The notes: generated by a model from the letters alone, not told the origin. A stretch of DNA of 64,000 bases from Lachnospiraceae bacterium (GCA_015056735.1 SVFT01000008.1:62001-126000), one strand, 5' to 3'. Positions 16,480-24,996 are shown, counted from the stretch's first letter. Made by a program: numbers and translations.

Positions 16480-17441
16480 GGCTTTCGATTGTCCAGATGG
16501 CAGTATGGACACTGCTTTTTGGATTTGCACAGCCGATCAGCCTTGTGATTCTGATTGCTTTTGTTCTGTCATTCGTGCTTGCGTCAAGGCTTACAAAGCG
16601 AATACTGAGCCCAATCAACGGTATTGATCCGGATGACCCCTTGCAATATATCAATGAAGAAGAATACAAGGAGATAGCGCCTCTGCTTCGGCGTATTCAG
16701 TTTCAAAATGAACAGTTGAAGCGTGATCGTAAGGAGATAGAGAAGGCTTCTTTGATCAGACAGGAGTTTACAGCTAACGTATCGCATGAATTAAAAACGC
16801 CACTTCATGCCATTTCCGGTTATGCCGAGCTGCTTGAGAATGAGATGGTGAAAGAAGAAGATATAAAGCCATTTGCAGGAAAAATACGGGAAGAATCCAA
16901 CAGAATGACAAAGCTGGTAGAGGACATCATTGACCTTACCAAACTTGATAATGGCGGCGCGGAGATGCGGTGGGAAAACTGTAATCTGTATCGTATTGCA
17001 GAAAATGCCGCGGACAGTCTGGAGATGGCTGCAACTGCGCTGGGTGTGGAGGTTACAGTGAGCGGATCGGATGCACCGATTAGGGCGATCCCGCAGCTTT
17101 TGTACAGCATTGTATATAATCTTTGTGATAATGGAATCAAGTATAATCATAGCGGAGGAAGCGTCTCGGTTGATGTGCGGCAGACAGCACATAACACAGT
17201 GCTCAGGGTAAAAGATACGGGAATCGGAATCCCGGATGAAAGCGTGGAACGTATTTTTGAGCGTTTTTACCGTGTTGATAAAAGCCGGAGCAAAGAAGTA
17301 GGCGGCACCGGTCTTGGTCTTTCCATAGTGAAACATGCTGTGCTGGTTCACGGCGGAAAGATCGAAGTGAACAGTGACATTGGCAAAGGTACAGAGTTTA
17401 TTGTATCCTTGCCAAACAAACTGTATGAAACAGAATTTTGA
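16386..17441 (+). CDS. Sensor histidine kinase, 5'-truncated
   Basis: The kinase frame becomes recognisable from about 16386 (EGYGESARYSNTLSDKQ, the end of an extracytoplasmic sensor) inside the response-regulator tail; first transmembrane helix and most of the sensor are missing. Remaining: one helix (LLFGFAQPISLVILIAFVLSF), phosphoacceptor SHELKTPLHAISGYAELLE, N box DNGIKYN, G boxes KDTGIGIPDE and GGTGLGLSI. So the catalytic half is complete, as in PhoR-like kinases. An ATG at 16497 could start a 314-residue protein beginning at that helix. Probably cut from its signal; perhaps constitutive or dead. Confidence 0.8.
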   Translation, partial: AEGYGESARYSNTLSDKQLYSAIRLSDGSVLRLSIVQMAVWTLLFGFAQPISLVILIAFVLSFVLASRLTKRILSPINGIDPDDPLQYINEEEYKEIAPLLRRIQFQNEQLKRDRKEIEKASLIRQEFTANVSHELKTPLHAISGYAELLENEMVKEEDIKPFAGKIREESNRMTKLVEDIIDLTKLDNGGAEMRWENCNLYRIAENAADSLEMAATALGVEVTVSGSDAPIRAIPQLLYSIVYNLCDNGIKYNHSGGSVSVDVRQTAHNTVLRVKDTGIGIPDESVERIFERFYRVDKSRSKEVGGTGLGLSIVKHAVLVHGGKIEVNSDIGKGTEFIVSLPNKLYETEF

Positions 17442-17577
17442 ATGATTTCGGCAGGGGCTGGGCTCCTGCTTTTTCATTGCGGACATTACATGAATTTTAC
17501 AAGGAATCGATAATGGATTTGATGTTCAGCTGATACGATCCTTTTGAACGAAAAAATCAGAAGAATGGAGATCAATA

Positions 17578-18588
17578 ATGAATATTTTTAGCATCCTCAA
17601 TTTGATGGGAGGTTTAAGTCTGTTTCTGTTTGGAATGTCACAAATGGGACTGGCGTTGGAACGACGAGCGGGTAATAAATTAAAGAAAGTGTTGGAGAAG
17701 CTGACGACGAACAGAATAACAGGACTGGCGACGGGACTTGGTGTAACCGCTGTGATACAAAGTTCATCAGCAACAACAGTCATGGTTGTGGGTTTTGTCG
17801 ATTCAGGAATTATGACGTTGCGACAGGCAATCAATGTCATTATGGGGGCCAACATCGGAACTACAGTAACGGCATGGATCCTGAGCCTTTCGGGAATAAG
17901 CAGCGATAATGCTATGGTGAAGCTTTTGAAGCCTTCATCTTTTACGCCGGTCCTTGCACTGATTGGAATCGTTTTATATATGTTTACAAAAGAGTCTAAG
18001 GAAAAGGATACCGGTATGATTCTCTTAGGCTTTGCTACCTTGATGTATGGAATGGAAGCTATGTCGGGGGCAGTATCAGGCCTGCGGGATACACAGGAGT
18101 TTCAGAATCTGTTTGTGATGTTCACAAACCCTGTGCTTGGAGTGCTGGCAGGGGCGGTTCTGACAGCAATCATACAATCCAGTTCTGCCTCGGTCGGTAT
18201 ATTACAGGCAATTGCATCGACCGGCGCAGTGACATATAGCGCAGCGATCCCGATCATTATGGGTCAGAACATCGGAACATGTATTACGGCCATTATTTCT
18301 GCAGTAGGAGCCAATAAAAACGCAAAGCGTGCAGCTTTGGTGCATCTGAGCTTCAATGTGATAGGAACCGTTGTCTGGTTGTCGATATTCTGCATCGCGA
18401 AGGCTGCGGCAGCTTCGACTTTACTTGGAGAATCTGCAAGCCTGACGGGTATAGCTGTATGTCATTCGATTTTTAATATTCTGTGTATGCTGTTGCTGTT
18501 TCCGTTCGCCGGTTTGTTTGAAGCCATGATCAAAAAGATGATTCCGGATTATTCGATGACAAAAACCTGTTTCCGTATGATAAGATGA
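17578..18588 (+). CDS. Na/Pi cotransporter family protein
   Basis: 336 residues, integral membrane. Two inverted copies of the family repeat are visible: GVTAVIQSSSATTVMVVGFVDSG and AVLTAIIQSSSASVGILQA, each with the QSSSA motif that binds sodium and phosphate in the NptA/SLC34 family. About eight membrane helices. Many relatives carry a PhoU-like C-terminal domain of some 200 residues; here the protein stops shortly after the membrane part (IKKMIPDYS), as in the shorter YqeW type, or it is truncated. ATG after GGAGATCAATA. Its position after a PhoB/PhoR-like pair suggests phosphate control. Confidence 0.88.
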   Translation: MNIFSILNLMGGLSLFLFGMSQMGLALERRAGNKLKKVLEKLTTNRITGLATGLGVTAVIQSSSATTVMVVGFVDSGIMTLRQAINVIMGANIGTTVTAWILSLSGISSDNAMVKLLKPSSFTPVLALIGIVLYMFTKESKEKDTGMILLGFATLMYGMEAMSGAVSGLRDTQEFQNLFVMFTNPVLGVLAGAVLTAIIQSSSASVGILQAIASTGAVTYSAAIPIIMGQNIGTCITAIISAVGANKNAKRAALVHLSFNVIGTVVWLSIFCIAKAAAASTLLGESASLTGIAVCHSIFNILCMLLLFPFAGLFEAMIKKMIPDYSMTKTCFRMIR

Positions 18589-18853
18589 AAGAGATCAAGA
18601 TTATTACAGAGGCACCGCCGGCGCTTTTACAGTGAACCGGAGTCAGAGGATCCGATTATTTCAATCTGCTTTTGGATATGCTTTGATTCCTTGGGAGCCG
18701 GGCGTGATTCGTGAGCAGAACAGATTGCATGATAGTGCGTCCCCGTTTCTGATCGGCAATTATGCGGAGGGGGGATATTGTTCATGATGTGCCGCAGGTA
18801 TCGTGGGTCGATCATCAGGAGTATTTCTTGTGATACTGGAAGGAGAATTCAAG

Positions 18854-19483
18854 ATGGTAAAGGTGTTGATTTTAAACGGCAGCCCTAAGGCGGATGGCTG
18901 TACTGCAACAGCGCTAAATGAGATGATAGAGACTTTTCACGGAGAAGGAGTCGGGACGGAACTGATCCATGTTGGGAATAAGGCGATCCGAGGATGTGTA
19001 TCATGCGGATTTTGCAGTAAGAACGGTCGGTGCGTATTTGATGATGATCTTGTAAACGAGGTTGCGGCTAAGTTTGAAGAGGCTGACGGCCTGGTTGTGG
19101 GGAGTCCTGTGTATTACGGATCTCCGAACGGATCGATCCTTTCTTTTATGGACAGATTGTTCTACAGTACATCTTTTTCAAAACAAATGAAAGTCGGTGC
19201 AGCTGTAGTAAGCTGCAGAAGGGGTGGAAATACCGCTTCCTTTGATGTGCTGAACAAGTATTTTACAATCAGTGCCATGCCGGTTGCATCAAGCACCTAC
19301 TGGAATCAGGTACATGGATTTGCGGCCGAAGACGTGAAGAAAGATCATGAGGGACTTCAAACAATGCGAAATCTCGCCCGGAATATGTCCTTTATGATGA
19401 AAGCATTTGCGGATGCGAAGGAAAAGTACGGCATGCCGAAACAGGAACAGGATTTCTTTACGAGTTTTCCTGATGGGAAATAG
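18854..19483 (+). CDS. Flavodoxin family NAD(P)H-dependent FMN reductase
   Basis: 209 residues from the ATG at 18854, preceded by GGAAGGAG; an upstream in-frame start lacks a site. KVLILNGSPKADGCTATAL is the FMN phosphate-binding N-terminus; CVSCGFCSKNGRCVFDDD (about 49-66) is the cysteine motif of the iron-sulfur flavoprotein/azoreductase-like group; GSPVYYGSPNGSILSFMDR binds the flavin ring. Cytosolic electron-transfer flavoprotein; partner unknown. A related but different gene lies at 26673. About 265 bases upstream hold no intact gene. Confidence 0.88.
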   Translation: MVKVLILNGSPKADGCTATALNEMIETFHGEGVGTELIHVGNKAIRGCVSCGFCSKNGRCVFDDDLVNEVAAKFEEADGLVVGSPVYYGSPNGSILSFMDRLFYSTSFSKQMKVGAAVVSCRRGGNTASFDVLNKYFTISAMPVASSTYWNQVHGFAAEDVKKDHEGLQTMRNLARNMSFMMKAFADAKEKYGMPKQEQDFFTSFPDGK

Positions 19484-19913
19484 GTTCTTCGGCGATTTGA
19501 GGGATCACACGAAGTACGTAAAAATTGTGCCGGAATGTGAGGGCAAGGAATTGAAAGAAGAGAACTACGCACCGATACCGAAAGTTGACTATAACGAAAA
19601 GATGATCCGGCAGCAATATGAGCCGATGACACCGAAAGAGCAGTATGATCTGAAGATGGAAGCACTTGATGAGATCAGAAAGAGCGGGGTCGATTATTGC
19701 AGCTGTCCGCAAGCGTGTCCGCACCATGGGAAATGCTGGGAATGTGTTCTCATTCATAGGGGTCACAGAGATCATCTGCCATATTGCTTTTGGGATATGG
19801 TGAACGAGAAGCTGTATGCGATGGAGCGGTTGACGGAAGGCTCCATGAAGCAATGGAAACCACACGAGGAGGGAAAGATTCCAAAACAAAATCCGTGTCC
19901 GCCGGAAGTATAG
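19473..19913 (+). CDS. Cys/His-rich small protein
   Basis: About 146 residues if the ATG at 19473 is used; it overlaps the reductase stop. No clear ribosome site is seen, so the true start may be further in. The C-terminal part is the recognisable one: DYCSCPQACPHHGKCWECVLIHRGHRDHLPYC, a metal-binding Cys/His cluster found in short Clostridia proteins of unknown role. The N-terminal half is charged and without motif. A C-terminal remnant (KQNPCPPED) recurs at about 31761. Likely cytosolic metal-binding protein; function not known. Confidence 0.6.
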   Translation: MGNRFFGDLRDHTKYVKIVPECEGKELKEENYAPIPKVDYNEKMIRQQYEPMTPKEQYDLKMEALDEIRKSGVDYCSCPQACPHHGKCWECVLIHRGHRDHLPYCFWDMVNEKLYAMERLTEGSMKQWKPHEEGKIPKQNPCPPEV

Positions 19914-19931
19914 AATAAGTGGAGGTGTTTT

Positions 19932-20345
19932 GTGAAGTTTAAGTATTGCAGAATTCAAGGAAAAGAACTTGCGGCCAATACACGGACGGGTAAAGGCATA
20001 TTCAGTATGCTGAACCAGATGGTGACCGATGGCGTGATGGATGAGGAGGATGTCGGCCTTTTCAAAGAGATCGACTCATGGTTTGCCGAAGAGCTGCCCT
20101 GGCCGCCGCAATGCAAGCGGCAGGAGAAAGTGATCTGCTATTTTAAGACAGAGAATTCGGAAATGATGATGAAAATGATCAATCCGCTTCTGTGGCTGTT
20201 GGAACGCTACAACCACGCGTATTATATAGTTTATACCAACTTCCCCGGCGAGATCGTGTATGAAGACGAGTATCAGGTCGTGGTAAAAGTGGATGAAAAT
20301 ATCGTTGTAGAAGATCTGCAGGCAAGCTGGTCACCGGAAGACTGA
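19932..20345 (+). CDS. Hypothetical cytosolic protein
   Basis: 137 residues, GTG start with GGAGG nine bases upstream. It has FSMLNQMVTDGVMDEEDVGLF, an aromatic stretch WFAEELPWPPQC and a C-terminal half of alternating strands (KVICYFKTE, YNHAYYIVYTN, YQVVVKV). It looks like a small alpha/beta protein; I recognise no named family. It follows the Cys/His-rich gene by 18 bases and is probably cotranscribed with the FMN reductase and that gene. Confidence 0.65.
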   Translation: MKFKYCRIQGKELAANTRTGKGIFSMLNQMVTDGVMDEEDVGLFKEIDSWFAEELPWPPQCKRQEKVICYFKTENSEMMMKMINPLLWLLERYNHAYYIVYTNFPGEIVYEDEYQVVVKVDENIVVEDLQASWSPED

Positions 20346-20394
20346 TCCGATCATGCCATAGCGTGTTAACATGTAAGGATAAAGGTAAATATCT

Positions 20395-20910
20395 TTTCAA
20401 ACATGGGCGGAAAAAGTAAAGCCGGAAAACCAGGCAGAGATGAACCGCATATGTCGTGGAATGCAAATGCTGTCGGTAGTTTCCGGGGCAGATATGATAC
20501 AGGATCTACCGCAATGGTTTGAAGAACAGGGGATCAAAACCTCTTTTCTTCACCGTGATCCGGAGAAGAAATCGTTTATTGCGCACCCGGTGAAGATCCC
20601 TTCGGCTAAATCTTTGATCTATCGGATTATGCATGTGGATTCTATTGAAGGAGTCCCCTCCTGGCATCATCAAGCGATCGAGGGAGTAGATAACACAAGA
20701 CTGGTCGTTACGGCATATACAGAAACGGATGGAAAACAGATTATAGAAGCATTTGAAAGACCTGACAAAACCTTCTGCTTGGGTATTCAGTTCCATCCGG
20801 AAGTAGCGGTAAGGAAGTGGATCGACAAAGAGGCCGATGCGGAAAACTATATGAAATATGATGATGCGATCGCACTATTTCGGAGCCTCCTGTGCAGAGA
20901 GAAAAAATAA
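20395..20910 (+). pseudogene. Chimera: DUF4886 fragment joined to 3' half of C26 amidotransferase
   Basis: Bases 20395-20447 match 13920-13972 inside the DUF4886 gene; from about 20448 on the sequence matches 11736-12186 of the C26 gene. The join is at a short similarity (GCAGATATCGTG against ATATGTCGTGG). An open frame from ATG 20440 gives 156 residues that keep CRGMQML and GIQFHPE, so all three catalytic residues are present, but the N-terminal half of the fold and the signal peptide are lost. Divergence of about 10 percent from the parent points to an old event. Confidence 0.85.
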
Positions 20911-21000
20911 AGCGGAATAGCTACGGTTGATGTTGTTTTCAAAAATGCGGCAGAAAAGTAAACCTTGGAATATCCTAAAAACGATAGGAGAAATTGTCTT

Positions 21001-21363
21001 TTGAAACTGAAAAATGTATTGGTTGTTGTGAAAGACATTGAAAGATCCAAACAGTTTTATCATGACCTGTTTGGCCTCGAGATGATCCAGGACAATGATG
21101 GAAATATGATCCTTACAGAAGGCTTGGTACTGCAGGAGGAGAAATACTGGAAAGAATTTCTCGGGAAAGAGATCATTTCAGAGAATAATTCCTGCGAACT
21201 CTATTTTGAGGAATCAGATATCGAAGAATTCATAGAAAAACTCGAGAAGTATTATCCGGATGTGAAATATGTAAATCGACTGATGACTCACAGCTGGGGA
21301 CAGAAGGTGATACGTTTCTATGATCCGGACGGAAATCTGATTGAGGTAGGGACACCGGTATAA
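21001..21363 (+). CDS. VOC family protein (glyoxalase-like)
   Basis: 120 residues from the TTG at 21001 (ATAGGAGAA upstream); an earlier start at 20965 would add twelve residues. LKNVLVVVKDIERSKQFYHDLFGLEMI is the first beta-alpha-beta-beta-beta module; IRFYDPDGNLIEVG closes the second, with the Glu metal ligand. Family members are dimeric metalloenzymes such as glyoxalase I and fosfomycin or bleomycin resistance proteins; substrate not predictable. Not closely related to the VOC gene right after it. Confidence 0.85.
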   Translation: MKLKNVLVVVKDIERSKQFYHDLFGLEMIQDNDGNMILTEGLVLQEEKYWKEFLGKEIISENNSCELYFEESDIEEFIEKLEKYYPDVKYVNRLMTHSWGQKVIRFYDPDGNLIEVGTPV

Positions 21364-21415
21364 CATGGCAAATATAATAACCTGCCTCGGAAAGAGCACG
21401 TTGTGAGGTTTGGGA

Positions 21416-21799
21416 ATGAAAATTGAACATGTGGCAATGTATGTGAACAACCCGGAGGTGGCCAGAGACTTCTTCGTGAAATATCTTGGCGGCAGGTCAA
21501 ACGACGGTTATCAAAATGAAAATACAGGACTCAGATCCTTCTTTATTTCCTTTGATGACGGAGCAAGGCTTGAACTAATGAATAAGCCAGGGCTGATCGA
21601 TGCAGAAAAGCAGCTGACAAGAACGGGATATATTCATATCGCATTTTCTGTTGGAAGCAAGGAAAAGGTTGATGCTCTGACGAAGCGTTTGAAAGACGAT
21701 GGATACGAAGTTGTCAGCGGCCCCCGAACCACAGGCGATGGGTACTATGAGAGCTGTATTGTCGGGATTGAAGGGAATCAGATAGAGATTACGGAATGA
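21416..21799 (+). CDS. VOC family protein
   Basis: 127 residues; ATG 21416 with GTGAGG upstream, supplied by a C-terminal remnant of the 77-residue gene at 21389-21415. MKIEHVAMYVNNPEVARDFFVKYLGG and GYIHIAFSVGSKEKVDALTKRLKDDGY mark the two VOC modules; GIEGNQIEITE carries the last metal ligand. This is the intact parent of the remnant at 8302-8539. Function within the glyoxalase/dioxygenase superfamily unknown. Confidence 0.88.
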   Translation: MKIEHVAMYVNNPEVARDFFVKYLGGRSNDGYQNENTGLRSFFISFDDGARLELMNKPGLIDAEKQLTRTGYIHIAFSVGSKEKVDALTKRLKDDGYEVVSGPRTTGDGYYESCIVGIEGNQIEITE

Positions 21800-21857
21800 G
21801 CAAAAACTGAAGGTTTAACATGCTTCTTGACATGTCTGCCGTGGAAAGTTGGTACCA

Positions 21858-22343
21858 ATGAAGAAAAATATAAAATGCAGAGAAATGAAAGAAACTGATA
21901 ACGTTGCGGTTGCTGCGCTCGTCAGGGATAATCTTAAAAAACATAAGCTTGATATTCCCGGTACAGTCTATTTTGATGAGGGATTGGACCGGCTGAGTGA
22001 ATACTATGGAACCGATGAGCGCAAATACTTTGTTCTTGAGGATGATTACGGTCAGATCATTGGCGGGATCGGATTCGCCCGATTTGAGCCAATGGAAGAT
22101 ACGGCGGAATTGCAGAAACTTTATCTCAAGGAATCAGCAAAAGGTTCCGGCCTCGGTTACGAATTGTTAGATTTCATTGAAAATCGGATGCGCGAGGCAG
22201 GATTTAAGGCTTCGTATCTGGAGACACATAATAATCTTCAGGCCGCGATCCACATCTATGAAAAGAGTGGCTATAAAGAAATCGAACGCCCAAAAGAGGT
22301 AGTTCATAGTACCATGAACAGATTTTTTCGGAAAGAATTGTGA
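21858..22343 (+). CDS. GNAT family N-acetyltransferase
   Basis: 161 residues. IKCREMKETDNVAVAALVRDNL starts the fold; ELQKLYLKESAKGSGLGYELLDF (about 88-110) has the acetyl-CoA loop K-G-S-G-L-G; AIHIYEKSGYKEIERP is the C-terminal motif. This layout is typical of MarR-linked or stand-alone GNATs acting on small amines. ATG 21858 has only GGAAAG upstream. Intact parent of the truncated copy at 14350 and related to the fragment at 12215. Confidence 0.87.
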   Translation: MKKNIKCREMKETDNVAVAALVRDNLKKHKLDIPGTVYFDEGLDRLSEYYGTDERKYFVLEDDYGQIIGGIGFARFEPMEDTAELQKLYLKESAKGSGLGYELLDFIENRMREAGFKASYLETHNNLQAAIHIYEKSGYKEIERPKEVVHSTMNRFFRKEL

Positions 22344-22388
22344 GGCAAATGGGCCTTATCCGAATGACATTGGAACAGAGTCGAAGGA

Positions 22389-22635
22389 TCATCTCCAAAT
22401 CTTAATTGTTTCAAGCAATTTTTCTTTTTTTGAGTTTTCCATTCTAGAAATCTCAGCCATCAAGGCATTGTCCAATGCTGTCGGAGCGTAGTCCGGCTCC
22501 AGGTTGCCGACTAACTCATCGAGTGTAATTCCCATAATTTTGGCATAGTAAATCAAAAGACGCAGTGACATGACGGTACGTCCATTTTCTACGTTACTGA
22601 TGTAACCGGGCGTGACGTCCATTTCTGCAGCGAAC
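22389..22635 (-). pseudogene. 5'-truncated XRE repressor gene
   Basis: About 90 percent alike to the C-terminal 80 codons of the XRE gene at 3823-4134 (AEMDVTPGYISNVENGRTVMSL onward). Homology stops within GCAGCGA at about 22634, exactly where the first promoter repeat begins; the N-terminal helices of the HTH are replaced. An open frame continues through the repeats on this strand, but its extra N-terminus is unrelated to any HTH. The array and ATPase gene seem to have been inserted or recombined here. Confidence 0.85.
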
Positions 22636-22741
22636 TCGTTCTGAAAAGTGCAACTCGCTTGAAAAAGTGCAGCTAGGAGCAAAAAACTCATTTGAAAAAG
22701 TGCAGTCACAGCTTCAAAACTCGTTCCGAAAAGTGTATAAT
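22633..22741 (+). promoter_or_regulatory. Four copies of the 19-base promoter repeat ahead of the ATPase
   Basis: Copies at 22633-22651, 22652-22670, 22685-22703 and 22718-22736 (for example AACTCATTTGAAAAAGTGC). The last three are spaced exactly 33 bases. The last lies between TTCAAA (22713-22718) and TATAAT (22736-22741), a near-perfect promoter 20 bases upstream of the ATPase start. Confidence 0.75.
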
Positions 22742-22761
22742 GCAATCGGAGGGAAAGCAGA

Positions 22762-24102
22762 ATGTTTAAACGCAAAATTACAGATGACATATTTCGGTGG
22801 AAAAACAGCACGGGGAAAAAGAAAGCGCTTGTCATAAAAGGTATGCGCCAAATTGGAAAAACCTTTATTGTAAGAGCCTTTGCAGATGATAATTATGAGA
22901 ATGTTGTCTATATAAATTTTAAGGATAACGAGTCTGCAAAAAGAGTATTTGACGGAGACTTCGTAGTGGATCGGATGGTCCTGGATATTTCCGCCATGCT
23001 GCCTGGGGTTCATTTTGTTCCGAATAAGACAGTTATCATTTTTGACGAGGTTCAGGAATGCGCGAATGCCAGAGCAAGTATAAAGGCGTTTATGCTTGAT
23101 GGCCGGTATGATATTATCTGCACCGGTTCACTTTTGGGAATAAAGGGTTATAACCGCAAAAAAAATCGTGGAGTACCGACAGGATTTGAACATATTATTT
23201 ATATGAAACCGATGGACTTTGAGGAATTCCTATGGGCTAAGGGAATAAGCGAAGATGTCTTGACAGAAATAAGGAACTGTTTTATCAAACGCAAACCCGT
23301 TTCGGAAACGATACATGCTGCAATGCTTCGTTACTTCCGGGAATATATGTGTGTTGGTGGAATGCCATATGTAGTTGACCGTTTCCTTGCGACTAATGAC
23401 ATGAATGTTGTGCGTGAGGAGCAGACAGATATTCTTGAAGAATTTAAGGATGATTTTGGCAAGCATCTGGATGAAAATGAAAAAGAAGAAATCGATCTTA
23501 CACTTTTGGGGCGAATAAACAGAGTTTTTGATTCGATCCCGTCGCAACTGGCAAAAGAAAATAAGAAGTTTGTATATTCTATGCTGGAAAAAAAGGGGAG
23601 ATCAGAAAACTATCAGTCAGCGATACAATGGCTGTATGATGCGGGAATCATCAATATTTGTTATAACCTTTCGAATATAAGTTTACCGCTTGAGGGTAAC
23701 AAGATAGATAACATTTTCAAAATATATATGCAGGACAGCGGTTTATTTGTGGCGATGCTTGAAGAAGGAAGCGCCGGAAAGATACTCAGCGGAGATATGG
23801 GTATGTATAAAGGGGCAATTTATGAGAACATTGTTGCAGATGCGTTTTCAAAAACAGGAAGAAATCTATACTACTACCATAAAGACAGTGGATTGGAAAT
23901 TGATTTCATTTCAACAATAGACGGTGAAATCTCACTTGTCGAGGTTAAGGCAACGGATGGAAATGCTAAATCTGCGAATACTATTCTAAAGAATAGAGAG
24001 AAATATGGTGCGAGCAGATGCATAAAACTGAGCGCCAATAATGTCGGACAGGAAGGCGCTAAATTAACCATCCCTTATTATATGGTCTTTTTGATCAAGT
24101 AA
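22762..24102 (+). CDS. AAA_14/DUF4143 family ATPase
   Basis: 446 residues, ATG with CGGAGGGA upstream. The N-terminal AAA_14 ATPase has Walker A in IKGMRQIGKTFIV (about 28-40) and Walker B VIIFDEVQECANAR (about 92-105); CTGSLLGIKG is the sensor. The C-terminal DUF4143 domain ends in a PDDEXK-like fold: YYYHKDSGLEIDFIS and ISLVEVKATDG (D and E-x-K). The family is common, often in many copies and of unknown function, suspected to be in defence or mobile elements. Here it is solitary and under the repeat promoter. Confidence 0.92.
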   Translation: MFKRKITDDIFRWKNSTGKKKALVIKGMRQIGKTFIVRAFADDNYENVVYINFKDNESAKRVFDGDFVVDRMVLDISAMLPGVHFVPNKTVIIFDEVQECANARASIKAFMLDGRYDIICTGSLLGIKGYNRKKNRGVPTGFEHIIYMKPMDFEEFLWAKGISEDVLTEIRNCFIKRKPVSETIHAAMLRYFREYMCVGGMPYVVDRFLATNDMNVVREEQTDILEEFKDDFGKHLDENEKEEIDLTLLGRINRVFDSIPSQLAKENKKFVYSMLEKKGRSENYQSAIQWLYDAGIINICYNLSNISLPLEGNKIDNIFKIYMQDSGLFVAMLEEGSAGKILSGDMGMYKGAIYENIVADAFSKTGRNLYYYHKDSGLEIDFISTIDGEISLVEVKATDGNAKSANTILKNREKYGASRCIKLSANNVGQEGAKLTIPYYMVFLIK

Positions 24103-24149
24103 GGGTGGTTGTTTTCTTTTATGAATAAAGACGAAAACAGAGGAACAAA

Positions 24150-24425
24150 ATGAATACACAGATTCTTTTTGATAACATGGACCGAATCCATACTACTGAT
24201 ATGGGAATCGAGCGCATCAAGAGAAATCTTGCACTGGGCGATACTGATGTTGTGCAGTGGTGTAAATCAAGAATTCTTTCCGAAGAAGCAAAAATATATC
24301 GGCAGGGGAAAAACTGGTACATTTCTGTCGAGCATTGCGTTATCACGGTTAATGCAAGCAGTTATACGATTATCACGGCACATAAGGAGAAGGATGAGCG
24401 AAGTAACTTACAGCAAAAAGAATGA
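24150..24425 (+). CDS. DUF3781 family protein
   Basis: 91 residues, ATG with AGAGGAAC upstream. IHTTDMGIERIKRNLAL, DVVQWCKSRI and GKNWYISVEHCVITVNASSYTIITAHK match the DUF3781 pattern throughout, at full length. Function of the family is unknown; it is a small cytosolic protein. Its 3' end overlaps the AraC gene by 32 bases, so the two are coupled and may work together. Confidence 0.88.
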   Translation: MNTQILFDNMDRIHTTDMGIERIKRNLALGDTDVVQWCKSRILSEEAKIYRQGKNWYISVEHCVITVNASSYTIITAHKEKDERSNLQQKE

Positions 24426-24996
24426 TGAAATCGAATGTGTCCGATATGAGAGATCACGAAAAACATATCTTCCTCATACGCACGCTCATCATCTGATGAT
24501 AGGGTATATTGAAGCAGGGAAGGTCTGCATTACCATAGAAGGTGAGTGCTGTATTTATGCGCAGGGTGATGAATTCCGCATTATGCCTAATGTTCTGCAT
24601 GAAATAAAACCTGCGGATGAAAACCCATATTCTATGGTGGTTATGTGCATCAAGACCGATGCGGTTGTGAATGATGATAATCTGAAAGAACTGCAGGATA
24701 CCATTATGGAAAAACCGGAGAATATATACCTTATTGAGGAAATGGCGGAGGACTCGCAGATCAGTCCATACCATATGATACGGAAGTTTAAGAAAGCGTT
24801 TGGTCTGACACCGCATCAATTTCAGATACAGTGCAAGGTCAGAAAAGCGCAGAAACTGCTTGAAACAACCAAAAGCATCCCTGAAGTGGCCTATGAAGCG
24901 GGGTTTTGCGATCAAAGCCACTTGGACAGATGCTTTCAGAAGATAGTGGGCTTGACGCCCAGCCAATATCAGGACTCGCTGGCAAACGGCGATTAA
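24394..24996 (+). CDS. AraC family regulator with cupin sensor
   Basis: 200 residues from ATG 24394 (ATAAGGAGAAGG upstream), a start inside the DUF3781 gene. An N-terminal cupin-like domain (PHTHAHHLMIGYIEAGKVCITIEG, about 25-50; RIMPNVLHEIKP) binds an effector; two HTH motifs at the C-terminus (ISPYHMIRKFKKAFGLTPHQFQ and IPEVAYEAGFCDQSHLDRCFQK) are classical AraC. Likely activator of a nearby gene; the convergent cupin gene is a candidate. Slightly shorter than the usual 270-300 residues because the sensor domain is compact. Confidence 0.9.
   Translation: MSEVTYSKKNDEIECVRYERSRKTYLPHTHAHHLMIGYIEAGKVCITIEGECCIYAQGDEFRIMPNVLHEIKPADENPYSMVVMCIKTDAVVNDDNLKELQDTIMEKPENIYLIEEMAEDSQISPYHMIRKFKKAFGLTPHQFQIQCKVRKAQKLLETTKSIPEVAYEAGFCDQSHLDRCFQKIVGLTPSQYQDSLANGD

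Noticed and set aside
18589..18853. Gene between the Na/Pi transporter and the FMN reductase
   Set aside because: Short open stretches only, no ribosome site; possibly decayed sequence, but no family recognised.
22633..22736. Small CRISPR array
   Set aside because: Repeats of 19 bases with 14-base gaps and partly conserved gaps, one pair directly adjacent, and no cas genes.
22389..22835. 148-residue minus-strand frame as a full XRE gene
   Set aside because: Only the last 80 codons match the XRE paralogue; the rest reads through the promoter repeats and the start of the ATPase gene on the other strand.
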